Source: Thalassospira sp. MCCC 1A03138 (GTDB taxonomy: Bacteria; Pseudomonadota; Alphaproteobacteria; Rhodospirillales; Thalassospiraceae). Taken from it: DNA of 64,000 nt. Positions 34,974 through 43,849 of the stretch are shown here, piece by piece; within the stretch, counting starts at the first letter, position 1; the number at the start of each line of letters is the position of its first letter. The position numbers and the translations under genes are program-made. The stretch covers positions 186,001 through 250,000 of the forward strand of contig NZ_JFJY01000002.1 of the NCBI RefSeq assembly GCF_002115785.1. Reading direction: 5' to 3'. The notes under the pieces were generated by a model. That model had not been told where the DNA came from. It made no database searches and saw only the letters and a list, made by a program, of their open reading frames with translations.

Positions 34974-35891
34974 ATGCGTCGCGTCCTGCCGTCCCTCACT
35001 GCCCTGCAATTTTTCGAAAGCTCTGCCCGGCATCTGAGCTTTACCCGTGCGGCCGAGGAACTGAATGTGACGCAAAGTGCTATCAGCCGCCAGATCCGCG
35101 CACTGGAGGAATATCTGGGCCGGGATCTTTTTCGTCGGGTGAAAAAGCGCCTGAAGCTAACCGCGGCGGGCGAAGCCTATGCCGCACAGGTGCGCGATCT
35201 TCTGGATCGCGCAGAAGCCGCAACCCTGCAGGTCATGGCCTATTCCGATGCGGGCGGGATGCTGAATGTCGGGACATTGCCGACCTTTGGCGCACGCTGG
35301 CTGGTGCCGCGACTGGGGGATTTCAAAACCACATGGCCCGATATCCAGCTTAACCTGATCACCCAGACCCGCGAATTCAATTTCACCCGCGAAGGCATCG
35401 ATATCGCCATCCATTTTGGCGAGGACAACATGCCCGGCTGCGTGTTTCACCGTCTGATGGGTGAAACCCTGATTGCGGTTTGCGCGCCCAAAATCCTTAA
35501 GGAAAATGACGATCTGCCAATTGCGCGTGAACGGGTCCGCAATTGCACCCTGTTGCAACATTCCACCCGTCCACGTGCGTGGCAGGACTGGCTGGCTGCA
35601 ACCGGCGTTGCGGTTGTGGATGAACTTGCCGGTCCGAGGTTTGAGCATTTCCACATGGTGATCCAGGCCGCCGTGGCCGGACTGGGGCTGGCCCTTCTGC
35701 CGGAATTTCTGGTGCGCGAAGAACTTGATAACGGGCGGCTTGTCGCCCCGTTTGACGTATCGATCCCCAACCGGCATGCCTATTACGTTGTTTACCCCGA
35801 AGAAAAGGAAAACAACTTTGCGGTTCGGGCGTTCCGTGACTGGATCATTGCAACCTGTCGGGCTGAAACAGCACAGTCAAACGCCGCATGA
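34974..35891 (+). CDS. LysR-family regulator, GcvA-like
   Basis: A 305-aa transcription regulator. An N-terminal winged helix-turn-helix (about 5-65; LSFTRAAEELNVTQSAISRQI) is followed by a type-2 periplasmic-binding-like sensor domain (about 95-295). The GTLPTFGARWLVPRL segment is characteristic of the GcvA group. It is transcribed away from the HglS-like operon and is the obvious candidate regulator of it. The ligand is unknown; an intermediate such as lysine, aminoadipate or oxoadipate is inferred from context only. Confidence 0.93.
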   Translation: MRRVLPSLTALQFFESSARHLSFTRAAEELNVTQSAISRQIRALEEYLGRDLFRRVKKRLKLTAAGEAYAAQVRDLLDRAEAATLQVMAYSDAGGMLNVGTLPTFGARWLVPRLGDFKTTWPDIQLNLITQTREFNFTREGIDIAIHFGEDNMPGCVFHRLMGETLIAVCAPKILKENDDLPIARERVRNCTLLQHSTRPRAWQDWLAATGVAVVDELAGPRFEHFHMVIQAAVAGLGLALLPEFLVREELDNGRLVAPFDVSIPNRHAYYVVYPEEKENNFAVRAFRDWIIATCRAETAQSNAA

Positions 35892-36018
35892 CATCTTCCA
35901 ACGGATATATCCCGACAACGAATTTCATTGCCGATTGAATTCACCAACCCTAAAGTTCCCACCCATATGTATAAGAACCGCCATCCGCGCGGTCAGACCG
36001 GGGTAAGGGGAATTGGTT

Positions 36019-37734
36019 GTGTCGCAACTGGAAAATCGTCTGGATCTTTATAATGTGCTGCCCGGAACGTTTGGCACCTTGCGCAAGGCATCCGGGCTGA
36101 TCCACGATCAATCGGCCAAACGCGCCGAAGGCTTTTACAAAACCATCAGCCAAAGTGACGACCTGAAAGCCACCCCGCTTTCGGAGGCGACCATCGCGTC
36201 CCTGACGAAATCATTGCAAAATCACTGGAAAAACCTGTTTGATGGCAAGATTGACGAGGCGTTCGTCATCCAGGCCAGCCAGATCGGCCAGGCCCACGAA
36301 ACCCACGGCATTACCCCCAAACTTTACATCGCGACCTATAATGCGATCACCGATGCCCTGATCGAGGCGATCATTACCCGCCATCGATGGAACGCCGGTC
36401 AGGCGGCAAGCATTGTCACTTCGCTGACATCGGTCATGCTGCTTGATATCGAACTGACCCTGACCGCCTATTGCGATGCCAGTGCCGTCAAACGCCACAA
36501 TGCATCGGAAAACGCCTTTGCCGATCAGCAGCTTGATCGCACGATGGATCTGTCGGTTGCGATCAACCAAAGTGCCGTATCCAATGCCCGCATGATGAAT
36601 GTCATCGAAGATGTCGACCGCAAGGCACAATCTATTTCGGCTGCCATTGATCAAATGGTTTCAGGCATTAGCCACATCGCCGAAAATGGCCGCGCTGCTG
36701 CCGATAACGCGTCCGATGCCATCACCGCCACACGCAACGGCCAGCAAACCGTCAGGGAAGCCGTTGGCAGCATGGATGACATCGCACATGCGGTTTCCGA
36801 TGCATCCGGCCGGGTCGATGCCCTGGCCGAGGCATCCGAAAAAATCGGCGAAATTGTCGCATCGATCGAGGCAATTGCCGCCGAAACCAACCTTCTGGCG
36901 CTCAACGCCACAATCGAGGCCGCCCGCGCGGGCGAAGCCGGCAAGGGATTTGCCGTCGTCGCGGGCGAGGTCAAGGCGCTTAGCCAGCAGACCGCACGCG
37001 CGACCGAGGAAATCCGCAGCCGCATTGTCAATCTGCAGGGCGAAACACAGGGCATCGTCGATGCCATGGCGCGCGGCAATGATGCCGTTTCACACGGGCA
37101 GAATGTGATGAATGATGTTGCCCGCGAAATGGGTGACATCGGCAGCAAGATGGAAGACACGACGCGTCGTATCGCCGATATTTCAACCATCCTTGATGAA
37201 CAGAACAAGGCAACCGATGCCGTCCGCGATGGCATTACCGGCATCGCGGGGCAAACCGGTGGGCAGGTTGCGGCCATCCGGTCCGCCATCGGCGTTATCG
37301 GACAGGTCGAAGGCTTGATCGAAACACAGGTTTCCGAACTCGTTCAGTATGAAATTCCAAACCGGACCATACGAAGTGCCCGCGCCGAGCATGCCGTCTT
37401 CTTCAAATCCGTTGCCGAACTTCTGGCCGGACTGGGCAGCAGTGCCGATATCCACATGGGCGATGCCAAAGCCTGCCGGTTTGGCAAATGGTATGACAGC
37501 CCGGCATCAAAACCGTTCCGCCATCTGCCGTCTTTTGACGCGATCCGGGCACCGCATCTGGCACAACACGAAGCCGGTCAGGCGGCGATCACGGCCTTCA
37601 GGAATCGCGATATCGTTGCTGCGGAAACGGCCTTCGCCCGCATGGAAACCGCAACCCACGAAGTCCTGCAGAAACTCGATCAACTGGCAAACGAAGCGCG
37701 CAATATCACCCCGCTTGCCGAAGCCGCCGAATAA
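36019..37734 (+). CDS. Soluble globin-coupled chemoreceptor with C-terminal CZB domain
   Basis: A 571-aa cytoplasmic sensor. An N-terminal globin-coupled domain (about 1-165) has a likely proximal heme His in [12 protein letters not shown] (about 93). A methyl-accepting signalling domain (about 195-420) carries the conserved hairpin [21 protein letters not shown]-terminal chemoreceptor zinc-binding (CZB) domain (about 450-560) shows its His residues and the Cys motif CRFGKWY. No transmembrane helix. The GTG at 36019 is chosen because AAGGGG lies 8 nt upstream; a TTG at 36013 is too close. Oxygen or redox plus zinc/hypochlorite sensing is inferred from the domains. No che genes are nearby. Confidence 0.9.
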   Translation: MSQLENRLDLYNVLPGTFGTLRKASGLIHDQSAKRAEGFYKTISQSDDLKATPLSEATIASLTKSLQNHWKNLFDGKIDEAFVIQASQIGQAHETHGITPKLYIATYNAITDALIEAIITRHRWNAGQAASIVTSLTSVMLLDIELTLTAYCDASAVKRHNASENAFADQQLDRTMDLSVAINQSAVSNARMMNVIEDVDRKAQSISAAIDQMVSGISHIAENGRAAADNASDAITATRNGQQTVREAVGSMDDIAHAVSDASGRVDALAEASEKIGEIVASIEAIAAETNLLALNATIEAARAGEAGKGFAVVAGEVKALSQQTARATEEIRSRIVNLQGETQGIVDAMARGNDAVSHGQNVMNDVAREMGDIGSKMEDTTRRIADISTILDEQNKATDAVRDGITGIAGQTGGQVAAIRSAIGVIGQVEGLIETQVSELVQYEIPNRTIRSARAEHAVFFKSVAELLAGLGSSADIHMGDAKACRFGKWYDSPASKPFRHLPSFDAIRAPHLAQHEAGQAAITAFRNRDIVAAETAFARMETATHEVLQKLDQLANEARNITPLAEAAE

Positions 37735-37757
37735 CCTCATCCCCCGCGCAAAAGAAA

Positions 37758-37781
37758 GCCCGGACGGTTTAATGTCCGGGC
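37758..37781 (-). terminator. Terminator of the MFS gene
   Basis: GCCCGGAC and GTCCGGGC (37758-37765 and 37774-37781) enclose an 8-nt loop. TTTCTTTTG follows on the minus strand. It may also help end the convergent chemoreceptor transcript. Confidence 0.7.
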
Positions 37782-37813
37782 AATCAACTCTGATGAAGGC
37801 GATACGTGAAACG

Positions 37814-39088
37814 TTATCCGCCGATCTTCGCGGCCGACCCGGCACGCAGCGCTGCAATCATCTGAACGCACACAATCGCAAACAGGAAGGACAAGGCCGC
37901 CTCCCAGTTGCCAAGCAGATCATGCAGGGCGCCAAACAGAACCGGGCCGATAGCCGCCAGCAAATAACCAACCGACTGACACATACCCGACAACCGGGCC
38001 GAGGTCTGCGGGTCCGCCCCGCGGATACCCACCAGCGTCAAGGCGATACTGATCATCGCCCCCTGCCCAAGCCCCATGCAGAACGCCCAAAGATAGGGAA
38101 GCTCGGTCGTGGCAAAAACAAAGCCGGGAATACCGATCATCAGCGGAACATGCAAAATGACCATCGCCAGTTTCTTGTTGGCGATTTTTGAATAGATCAG
38201 GGGGGCGGCAAACGCGGACGGAATGCCAAACACGTTAAAGATGGTCAGAAGGGTTGCGGCCTCACCCTCTGAAATGCCGCTATCGATGAAGACCTTCGCG
38301 ACCCATGCGGTGCCGGTATAAAACATCAGGGACTGACACCCGAAAAACAGCGCAAGCCACCATGCCTCGGCATTTTTCCAAAGCGAAACCTGTGTGACAG
38401 AAACGGGTGCCGGTCCCTTGTGGCGATAGCGCAACATTGGCAGCCACAACAGGAAGGCAAAGGCGGCAAACACCGCCCAGATCCCCAATGAATACCGCCA
38501 ATCACCATCCGCCGCGTTTCGTATCGGAATGGCAGCGAATGCCGCAACCGTCGCACCGGTCGACATGGTAAAGGTGTAAAGCGCTGTAATCAAAGCAACA
38601 CGGGTCGGGAAACTGCGCCGCACCAGCGACGGCGTCAGCACATTTAAAACGGCAATCGCCGACCCAAGAATGATCGTGCCAACAATCATGATGCCATAGC
38701 TGCCCGTTGCGCGAAGCCCCTGCCCCACCGCAATAAACAGCAGCATGGTCAGAAGCGTTGCCTCCAACCCGAACCGCTGCCCAAGACGCGGCGCAAAAAT
38801 CGATAGCACACCAAAACTAAGAACCGGGATGGTCGTCAACAGGCCAAGCTGCACGCCCGAAAGCTGCAAATCAACGCCGACAATCTCGGCAAGCGGCCCC
38901 ATGGCAACGATGCTGCCGCGCATGTTCGCTGCCAAAAGCAAAAGCGCCAGCAAAAAGCCGATATGCGGACCAAGGTGACGAAATCCGCGTGACGCAGGAT
39001 CGGCTGATCGCGTGTCTTCATTCTGCTGCGCCGGGGGCACAGCAGACAAGGTTTCAGACGGTGCAACACCGTCCTGATTTTGGGTCAT
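37814..39088 (-). CDS. MFS transporter, CynX/NimT family
   Basis: A 424-aa major facilitator with about twelve transmembrane helices after a polar N-terminus of about 40 residues. AANMRGSIVAMGPLAEIV in helix 1, the FGVLSIFAPRLGQRFG loop between helices 2 and 3 and repeated Gly/Pro-rich helices resemble CynX (cyanate) and NimT (2-nitroimidazole) transporters. The substrate is unknown. The ATG at 39088 follows GGAG by 8 nt. It seems to be transcribed alone. Confidence 0.88.
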   Translation of the reverse strand: MTQNQDGVAPSETLSAVPPAQQNEDTRSADPASRGFRHLGPHIGFLLALLLLAANMRGSIVAMGPLAEIVGVDLQLSGVQLGLLTTIPVLSFGVLSIFAPRLGQRFGLEATLLTMLLFIAVGQGLRATGSYGIMIVGTIILGSAIAVLNVLTPSLVRRSFPTRVALITALYTFTMSTGATVAAFAAIPIRNAADGDWRYSLGIWAVFAAFAFLLWLPMLRYRHKGPAPVSVTQVSLWKNAEAWWLALFFGCQSLMFYTGTAWVAKVFIDSGISEGEAATLLTIFNVFGIPSAFAAPLIYSKIANKKLAMVILHVPLMIGIPGFVFATTELPYLWAFCMGLGQGAMISIALTLVGIRGADPQTSARLSGMCQSVGYLLAAIGPVLFGALHDLLGNWEAALSFLFAIVCVQMIAALRAGSAAKIGG

Positions 39089-39405
39089 CGGAATACTCCG
39101 GCAAGGGTGGTGGCGGGGAAAGCCTGAGTATCACGGGCCTGAAAGCCCGAAATTGCGTGAACGAACTGCAAAACAACGAAGCAGTACGAGAACCTGTCTG
39201 ATTTTGTCCGCGACATGGGGACATAATATATGTGTCACCCGTGGCACTTTTGGCAGATTTTCGAACGTTTCCAGAATTTTGCTTTGTTTGGCCGCATGCT
39301 AGCCGCAGAAACCGGGTCGCTCAACGCAAATCCGACAATTGGGAATTACCGGCAAGGCAAAGCAAGCCCTCCCCGCCGGTCACCCTTGTAAAAACGAAGC
39401 CGCCC
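39089..39405. other. Intergenic region upstream of the MFS gene
   Basis: 317 bp between the MFS start and the PhzF stop, both on the minus strand. No gene is supported. A small imperfect dyad (TGTCC...GGACA, about 39207-39224) next to an AT-rich TAATATAT could belong to the MFS promoter, but this is weak. Confidence 0.4.
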
Positions 39406-40311
39406 TTACACAAATAATTCCCCGGATGCCGCAAGCACCGCACCACCAGACAATTTGATGAAATCACCATCCAGCTCGATGCGAATCACGCTGGGCCGGT
39501 CCATTTCAACGCCCTGTATGATTCTGACCGATGCGTTCGCATCCGCGTAACAGTACTTTGCCAGTTGCCAGGCCAGCGGCCCCGCGGCACTGCCCGTTGC
39601 CGGGTCCTCGACAATACCGGCAGTCGGATTGAAGAAACGCGCATGCGCGGTCATGCTTCTGTCTTCCGGATCAAGCGAGAACAGATAAATCCCCTCCGCC
39701 CCAACCGTTGCCAGAATATCGCGCAGACGGCGCACATCGGGCTCCACATTGGCAATGACAGATCGGCTACGCATCGGGACCAGAAGATGTGCCGTCCCGG
39801 TGTAAACGGTTTGCACCGGCACATTGCCAATACCAATGTCGTCACGCGAAACACCAAGCCCCAAGGCAAGCGCATCCAGATCAGATAGAACCGCGCGCGC
39901 TTCCGCCGACGCCTGATCCATGGTCACAGTAATCCCGTCTTTTCCTTTCAGGACTTCAACAGGCAGATCACGACCACCGATTTCCTGGGTAAATTCCCTC
40001 TGACCGGCGGGTAACAAACCAAGATGACCAAGCAGCCACCATGCCCCCAAAGCATTATGACCGGTTCCACCAACCTCGACCCCAGCCCCGGTAAACGAGC
40101 GAAGTTTCCAATCCGCACCGCCGGCAGTTTTCGGACGCATCAGGAAGGTCGTTTCAGACAAATTGAACTCGCGCGATATCGCCTGCATCACCGTGGTCGA
40201 TAAATCATCCGCATCCATCACCACCGCAAGCGGATTGCCGCCAAGCACCGATGACGCAAAAACATCAACGATATGATACGGGTGGGTTTTCATCGTTTTC
40301 GCGATGTTCAT
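39406..40311 (-). CDS. PhzF-family isomerase-like protein
   Basis: A 301-aa PhzF-fold protein (diaminopimelate-epimerase-like twin domains). The presumed catalytic Glu lies in REFNLSETTFLM near residue 50. GVEVGGTGHNALGAWW near 75 and the C-terminal VEDPATGSAAGPLAWQL near 240 are family glycine-rich loops. No phenazine genes are nearby, so the natural substrate is unknown, as for most of the family. The ATG at 40311 follows AGGAGA by 6 nt. It is divergent from a LysR gene that probably controls it. Confidence 0.9.
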   Translation of the reverse strand: MNIAKTMKTHPYHIVDVFASSVLGGNPLAVVMDADDLSTTVMQAISREFNLSETTFLMRPKTAGGADWKLRSFTGAGVEVGGTGHNALGAWWLLGHLGLLPAGQREFTQEIGGRDLPVEVLKGKDGITVTMDQASAEARAVLSDLDALALGLGVSRDDIGIGNVPVQTVYTGTAHLLVPMRSRSVIANVEPDVRRLRDILATVGAEGIYLFSLDPEDRSMTAHARFFNPTAGIVEDPATGSAAGPLAWQLAKYCYADANASVRIIQGVEMDRPSVIRIELDGDFIKLSGGAVLAASGELFV

Positions 40312-40471
40312 TGTGTTCTCCTGTATTTTGAAAATGACGGTAGCCCGTAAAAACACCGCACGGACGCAATGGCAGATCGTCAAGCATCCGGGGCGTGAAA
40401 CCAGCCAAGGGATCGGGCTCAGCCGGTGGCGCAAAGAACATCTGAAAAAGACCGCACAGGAAATCCTTCAT
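40265..40471 (-). CDS. Possible small protein overlapping the phzF-like start
   Basis: A 68-aa reading frame (MKDFLCGLFQMFFAPPAEP...) with GGAAGG about 5 nt upstream of its ATG. It runs 47 bp into the PhzF gene in another frame, so translation of the two could be coupled. The middle segment (GFTPRMLDDLPLRP) looks protein-like and faintly like short DUF1127-type proteins. No family is assigned, and it may be spurious. Confidence 0.3.
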   Translation of the reverse strand: MKDFLCGLFQMFFAPPAEPDPLAGFTPRMLDDLPLRPCGVFTGYRHFQNTGEHNEHRENDENPPVSYR

Positions 40472-40591
40472 TTCACCTTCCACCTTTAGATGAACTAAAT
40501 CTTCTGCTCTGCCGATCCGGGATCATCGGGCATTGCGTGATTGACATTCCAACAGATCGCGTGAATGGTTCAATTCATCTATTTTGAAATG

Positions 40592-40610
40592 ATTTTAGAT
40601 TTTCTAAAAT
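40592..40610. promoter_or_regulatory. Palindromic operator candidate over the LysR start codon
   Basis: A perfect inverted repeat, ATTTTAGA and TCTAAAAT with a 3-bp spacer, ends on the first two bases of the LysR ATG at 40609. A regulator bound here would block its own gene's start, which suggests autorepression. Confidence 0.45.
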
Positions 40611-41505
40611 GAAACGAGCACCGCTTCCCCCGTTAAACAGTCTGCGCACCGCCGAGGCGATTGGCCGAAACGGAACACTTCTGCGCACGGCCGACGAACT
40701 CAACGTCACGCCAGGTGCAGTTAGCCAGCAGCTTAAAACGCTTGAACAATTTCTGGGGCTGGAGCTTTTTGCCCGAACCGACAAGGGCATGATCCCGACT
40801 GAAGCGGGTCAACGATTACTGCCGGGATTAAGCGATGCATTTACCCGCATCCGCGACAGCATTGCCGCAGCAACGCGGCAGGACGAAAACGTCCTGACCG
40901 TGACAACCGGGGTGATTTTTGCCGGAAAATGGCTGGTGCCGCGTCTTGGCCGGTTCCGTGACCGCCACCCGGAAATTGATATCCGGATTTCAACCGACAA
41001 TCGGCTGACATCGTTTGATCGTGACGATGTTGACATCGGGGTACGGTTCGGTCGCGGTGGCTGGGAAGGATTGCGGGCGCACAAGCTTCTTGAACAGCAA
41101 ATGCTGCCGGTTTGCGCCCCGTCACTCAAGGACCGCTTTCGCGAGCCGGCCGACATCGCGCGCGGGCCCCGCATTGTCGACCGCCTCAGTTTTTTCGCCT
41201 GGCAGGACTGGCTGGATGCCGCCGGAACGGATGAACCGCTTTCAGGGCAGGAAATCACATTTTCCGACGGATATCTCGCACTTGAGGCCGCAATGGCGGG
41301 CCACGGTGCGATGCTTGGCTGGCCCGTCATCATTCAGGACGCATTGCGCAATGGCGATCTGATTGAACCGTTCAAAATCTGCGCCCCGACACCCTATGCC
41401 TATTGGCTCGTGTCATCGGAATCCCGCTGGAACCGCCCGACGGTGCGGGCGTTCCGGAACTGGATCATCGAAGAAGTGAAAAGCTTTGCGTTGCAGACAG
41501 GCTAA
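40609..41505 (+). CDS. LysR-family regulator, GcvA-like
   Basis: A 298-aa LysR protein. Its N-terminal helix-turn-helix (GTLLRTADELNVTPGAVSQQLKT region, about 20-45) precedes a substrate-binding-like domain (about 90-290) with GVIFAGKWLVPRL, the GcvA-group segment. It is divergent from the PhzF-like gene and probably controls it, and possibly the small overlapping frame. An AT-rich palindrome covers its own start. It converges with the LysE-type gene. Confidence 0.92.
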   Translation: MKRAPLPPLNSLRTAEAIGRNGTLLRTADELNVTPGAVSQQLKTLEQFLGLELFARTDKGMIPTEAGQRLLPGLSDAFTRIRDSIAAATRQDENVLTVTTGVIFAGKWLVPRLGRFRDRHPEIDIRISTDNRLTSFDRDDVDIGVRFGRGGWEGLRAHKLLEQQMLPVCAPSLKDRFREPADIARGPRIVDRLSFFAWQDWLDAAGTDEPLSGQEITFSDGYLALEAAMAGHGAMLGWPVIIQDALRNGDLIEPFKICAPTPYAYWLVSSESRWNRPTVRAFRNWIIEEVKSFALQTG

Positions 41506-41529
41506 CCAGGCGATCAAAAACTCGTTTGA

Positions 41530-42162
41530 TCAAACCGGCAATATGCCAATGATGACCCGCATCGCAATCACGACAAACAATATTGCGATGATGCGTTCGA
41601 TCCACATCGAATGTGCGCGCAGCCACGGCAAAACCGCGCCATGCGATAAGCCGACCGCAACAAGGCAGTACCAGGCGGCATCAATCCCCGCCGCGGTGAA
41701 AGCCAGCAGGAATTTACCGCCCCATTCAAATTCCGGGGACACGAACTGACTGAACAGGGCAAGGAAGAACAGCGCAATCTTCGGGTTCAGAAACGCGATC
41801 ATGAAACCATCGCGTGCCGCCTGCGTCATTGTATCTGCAACCTGCCCACCCTGATCAGACTCGAACCGTGCGCCTGACCCTGCCGCACGCCAGGCCTTGA
41901 TCGCCAGATAGATCAGATAAAGCGCGCCAAGGACGCTGACGATATTGCGAAATGCCGGAACCGTTTGGAAAAGTATGCCAAGGCCGGTCATGGTAATGAC
42001 GGCATAAAAACCGACGCCCAAACCATGCGCCACCGCACAGGCAAATCCTGCCTGACGGGATTGCCCGACGGAATATCGCAAAACAACCGCAAGGCTGGGG
42101 CCGGGCGTCATCGCGCCAAGGATGCAGATTGTCGCAACGGACAACCAGGCCGCAAATGTCAT
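41530..42162 (-). CDS. LysE/RhtB-family amino-acid exporter
   Basis: A 210-aa inner-membrane protein with six hydrophobic segments. ILGAMTPGPSLAVVLRYSV at the N-terminus is the family signature, and FLNPKIALFFLALFSQFV near 125 is the conserved mid-region. Relatives export lysine, homoserine, threonine or other amino acids. The ATG at 42162 follows AGGGAA. A link with the lysine-degradation-like operon at 29.5-34.9 kb is only suggestive: eight kilobases and unrelated genes lie between. Confidence 0.9.
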   Translation of the reverse strand: MTFAAWLSVATICILGAMTPGPSLAVVLRYSVGQSRQAGFACAVAHGLGVGFYAVITMTGLGILFQTVPAFRNIVSVLGALYLIYLAIKAWRAAGSGARFESDQGGQVADTMTQAARDGFMIAFLNPKIALFFLALFSQFVSPEFEWGGKFLLAFTAAGIDAAWYCLVAVGLSHGAVLPWLRAHSMWIERIIAILFVVIAMRVIIGILPV

Positions 42163-42458
42163 GATGTTTCCCTTGGTATCTTGGCGGTTTTGTTATCGCG
42201 CTCGTGATCGCACCATCAAGCTAGCGGGATGTCTGAACCGTTTCAACGCAAATGATGTTTCAAAATCGCATCAATCACAGGCGAAAACGCGTTCTGAATC
42301 AAGGCATTCCCCGATGCCTTTTTGTTACCTTATCTGCCGCACTCTCTCCTTAAAGCCGCCCGATGCCTTCCTTATTGCCCGATCAGACTGTCTGATCGGC
42401 GGCGTATCCATTTCCCGGAATGCCACCACGATAAAACAAAATGGGAAGGACACGAGAG

Positions 42459-42692
42459 ATGCGAAACGTAGCTATTACATTGGCCGTTGCCAGCACACTG
42501 GGATTATCGGCCTGTAGCGGTTTGGGTGACAGGGACCAGAAAATGCTGAGCGGCGCCGCCATTGGTGCCGGTGTTGGCGTTGTTGGCACAGCCGTCACGG
42601 GCGGATGTATTTCCTGCGGGGCTTTAATTGGCGGGGTCGTGGGCACCGGTGCGGGTTATATCCTTCATGAGAATGAGGAACGCCGGAAGTGA
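42459..42692 (+). CDS. Small glycine-zipper lipoprotein
   Basis: A 77-aa predicted lipoprotein. The N-terminal signal MRNVAITLAVASTLGLSAC ends in the lipobox LSAC. The mature part is a glycine zipper (GAAIGAGVGVVGTAVTGG...GGVVGTGAGYIL), a membrane-packing helix pair seen in 17-kDa/OmpA-associated envelope proteins. The ATG at 42459 is preferred; one at 42441 would lengthen the signal by six residues. Its stop overlaps the start of the next gene (GTGA). Confidence 0.78.
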   Translation: MRNVAITLAVASTLGLSACSGLGDRDQKMLSGAAIGAGVGVVGTAVTGGCISCGALIGGVVGTGAGYILHENEERRK

Positions 42693-43297
42693 CAGGCTTG
42701 AAATGGTCCCGACGCATTATGGCCGCTGCGGTCTCTGTTGGCATCGTCGCACCGGTTGCCATTCCGGCGACGGCCTTTGCCGACCCGCCACCCTGGGCAC
42801 CGGCGCACGGTCACCGTGCAAAGCATCATGATAAACACCATCGCAGGGATTATGACCGCGGATATCGATCCGACATGTTCGTATCAGACGGGAATTTCCT
42901 GCGATGCAACCGCGATGTGATTGGCGCATTGATTGGTGGCGGTGCGGGAACCGCAATCGGATCGACAATTGGCAAAGGCAGCGGTCGTGACGTTGCCATG
43001 ATTGGCGGTGCGATCCTTGGCCTTCTGGCTGGGTACTCCGTCGGGCAAAGCCTTGATCAGGCCGATGTCGCCTGCACGGGATATGCCCTTCAACAAATTC
43101 CGGACGGACAGACGGCCCGCTGGATCAACCCGGAGTCGCAACGCCAGTTTGATATGACACCAACCCGGACATGGCAAAATACGGCGGGACGTTACTGTCA
43201 CGAATATACGGCAACAACTGTCATTGGCGGAAATCAGCAGCAAAGCTATGGCACAGCCTGCATGCAACCGGATGGAAGCTGGCAGATCGTATCCTGA
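42689..43297 (+). CDS. Surface-antigen-like protein with glycine zipper (RT0821/Lpp0805 type)
   Basis: A 202-aa exported protein with a GTG start overlapping the previous stop. A signal peptide (about 1-31, ending ATAFA) is followed by a His/Arg-rich stretch, a glycine-zipper helix pair (about 75-120) and a C-terminal domain. In that domain WINPESQRQFDMTPTRTW and CHEYTATTVIGG...YGTACMQPDGSWQI match the 17-kDa surface antigen pattern. It probably sits at the outer membrane. It is coupled to the small lipoprotein gene and followed by a good terminator. Confidence 0.82.
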   Translation: MTGLKWSRRIMAAAVSVGIVAPVAIPATAFADPPPWAPAHGHRAKHHDKHHRRDYDRGYRSDMFVSDGNFLRCNRDVIGALIGGGAGTAIGSTIGKGSGRDVAMIGGAILGLLAGYSVGQSLDQADVACTGYALQQIPDGQTARWINPESQRQFDMTPTRTWQNTAGRYCHEYTATTVIGGNQQQSYGTACMQPDGSWQIVS

Positions 43298-43341
43298 TAT
43301 CGCCTGCCGGAAATACTACCTATACGCGTAGTTGTATATTG

Positions 43342-43370
43342 AAGGACCCGGAAGTTTCGGGTCCTTTTTG
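43342..43370 (+). terminator. Intrinsic terminator after the surface-antigen gene
   Basis: AAGGACCCG and CGGGTCCTT (43342-43350 and 43358-43366) form a perfect 9-bp stem with a 7-nt loop, followed by a T-run. Confidence 0.9.
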
Positions 43371-43455
43371 CTGTCTGGAACCGCAATTTTGCGGTCGATT
43401 ATTTATCCAGATCAGTGACTTAATAGGAGCCCAACTATCCATATCGTAATTTGTT

Positions 43456-43470
43456 TTACGTTAACGTCAC
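43456..43470. promoter_or_regulatory. MerR/LiuR-type operator, copy 1
   Basis: The reverse complement of this site is GTGACGTTAACGTAA, identical over all 15 bases to the sites at 45953 and 47718. It is palindromic around GTTAAC. It lies about 60 bp before the SCP2 gene that starts the FadL unit. Confidence 0.75.
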
Positions 43471-43529
43471 TTTGCGTTACAGTGCTGACATAAACAGAAA
43501 AACAACATCAGCTTCACAGGGAGGCGTTC

Positions 43530-43826
43530 GTGGAGGATATCCTCGAATCCGTAAAACAGAAACTTCCGCAATTGCGCGGCCTCAATGCCGTGGTTGCCTT
43601 TGATTGCGGCGAAGACGGACATATAGTCATTGATGCGACCGGCCCCGAGCCGGAAATCAGTGATGACGATATGAGCGACGCGGACTGCATCCTGAAAATC
43701 AAGAAAGCCAATCTGGAAAAGATGATTGCCGGCAAACTTGATCCGATGCTCGCCTTTACAATGGGCAAGCTCAAGATCAAGGGCTCCATGGGAGTCGCGG
43801 CAAAACTTTCATCCATGCTGGATTGA
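43530..43826 (+). CDS. SCP2 sterol-binding-domain protein
   Basis: A 98-aa protein that is essentially one SCP2 domain, a hydrophobic-tunnel fold binding fatty acyl chains or other lipids. The acidic middle (DDDMSDADCILKIKKANLEKM) and the C-terminal FTMGKLKIKGSMGVAAKL are typical. The GTG start follows GGGAGG. It is the first gene of a unit with a DUF6134-like protein and FadL, under an operator shared with the fatty-acid genes. A role as intracellular acyl carrier is inferred. Confidence 0.88.
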   Translation: MEDILESVKQKLPQLRGLNAVVAFDCGEDGHIVIDATGPEPEISDDDMSDADCILKIKKANLEKMIAGKLDPMLAFTMGKLKIKGSMGVAAKLSSMLD

Positions 43827-43849
43827 TTTCTAACGTCAGGGGAACAGGG

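Noticed and set aside
41530-42162. LysE-type exporter as part of the lysine-degradation locus
   Set aside because: The family name is suggestive, but about 7 kb of unrelated genes lie between them, and LysE/RhtB proteins export many amino acids.
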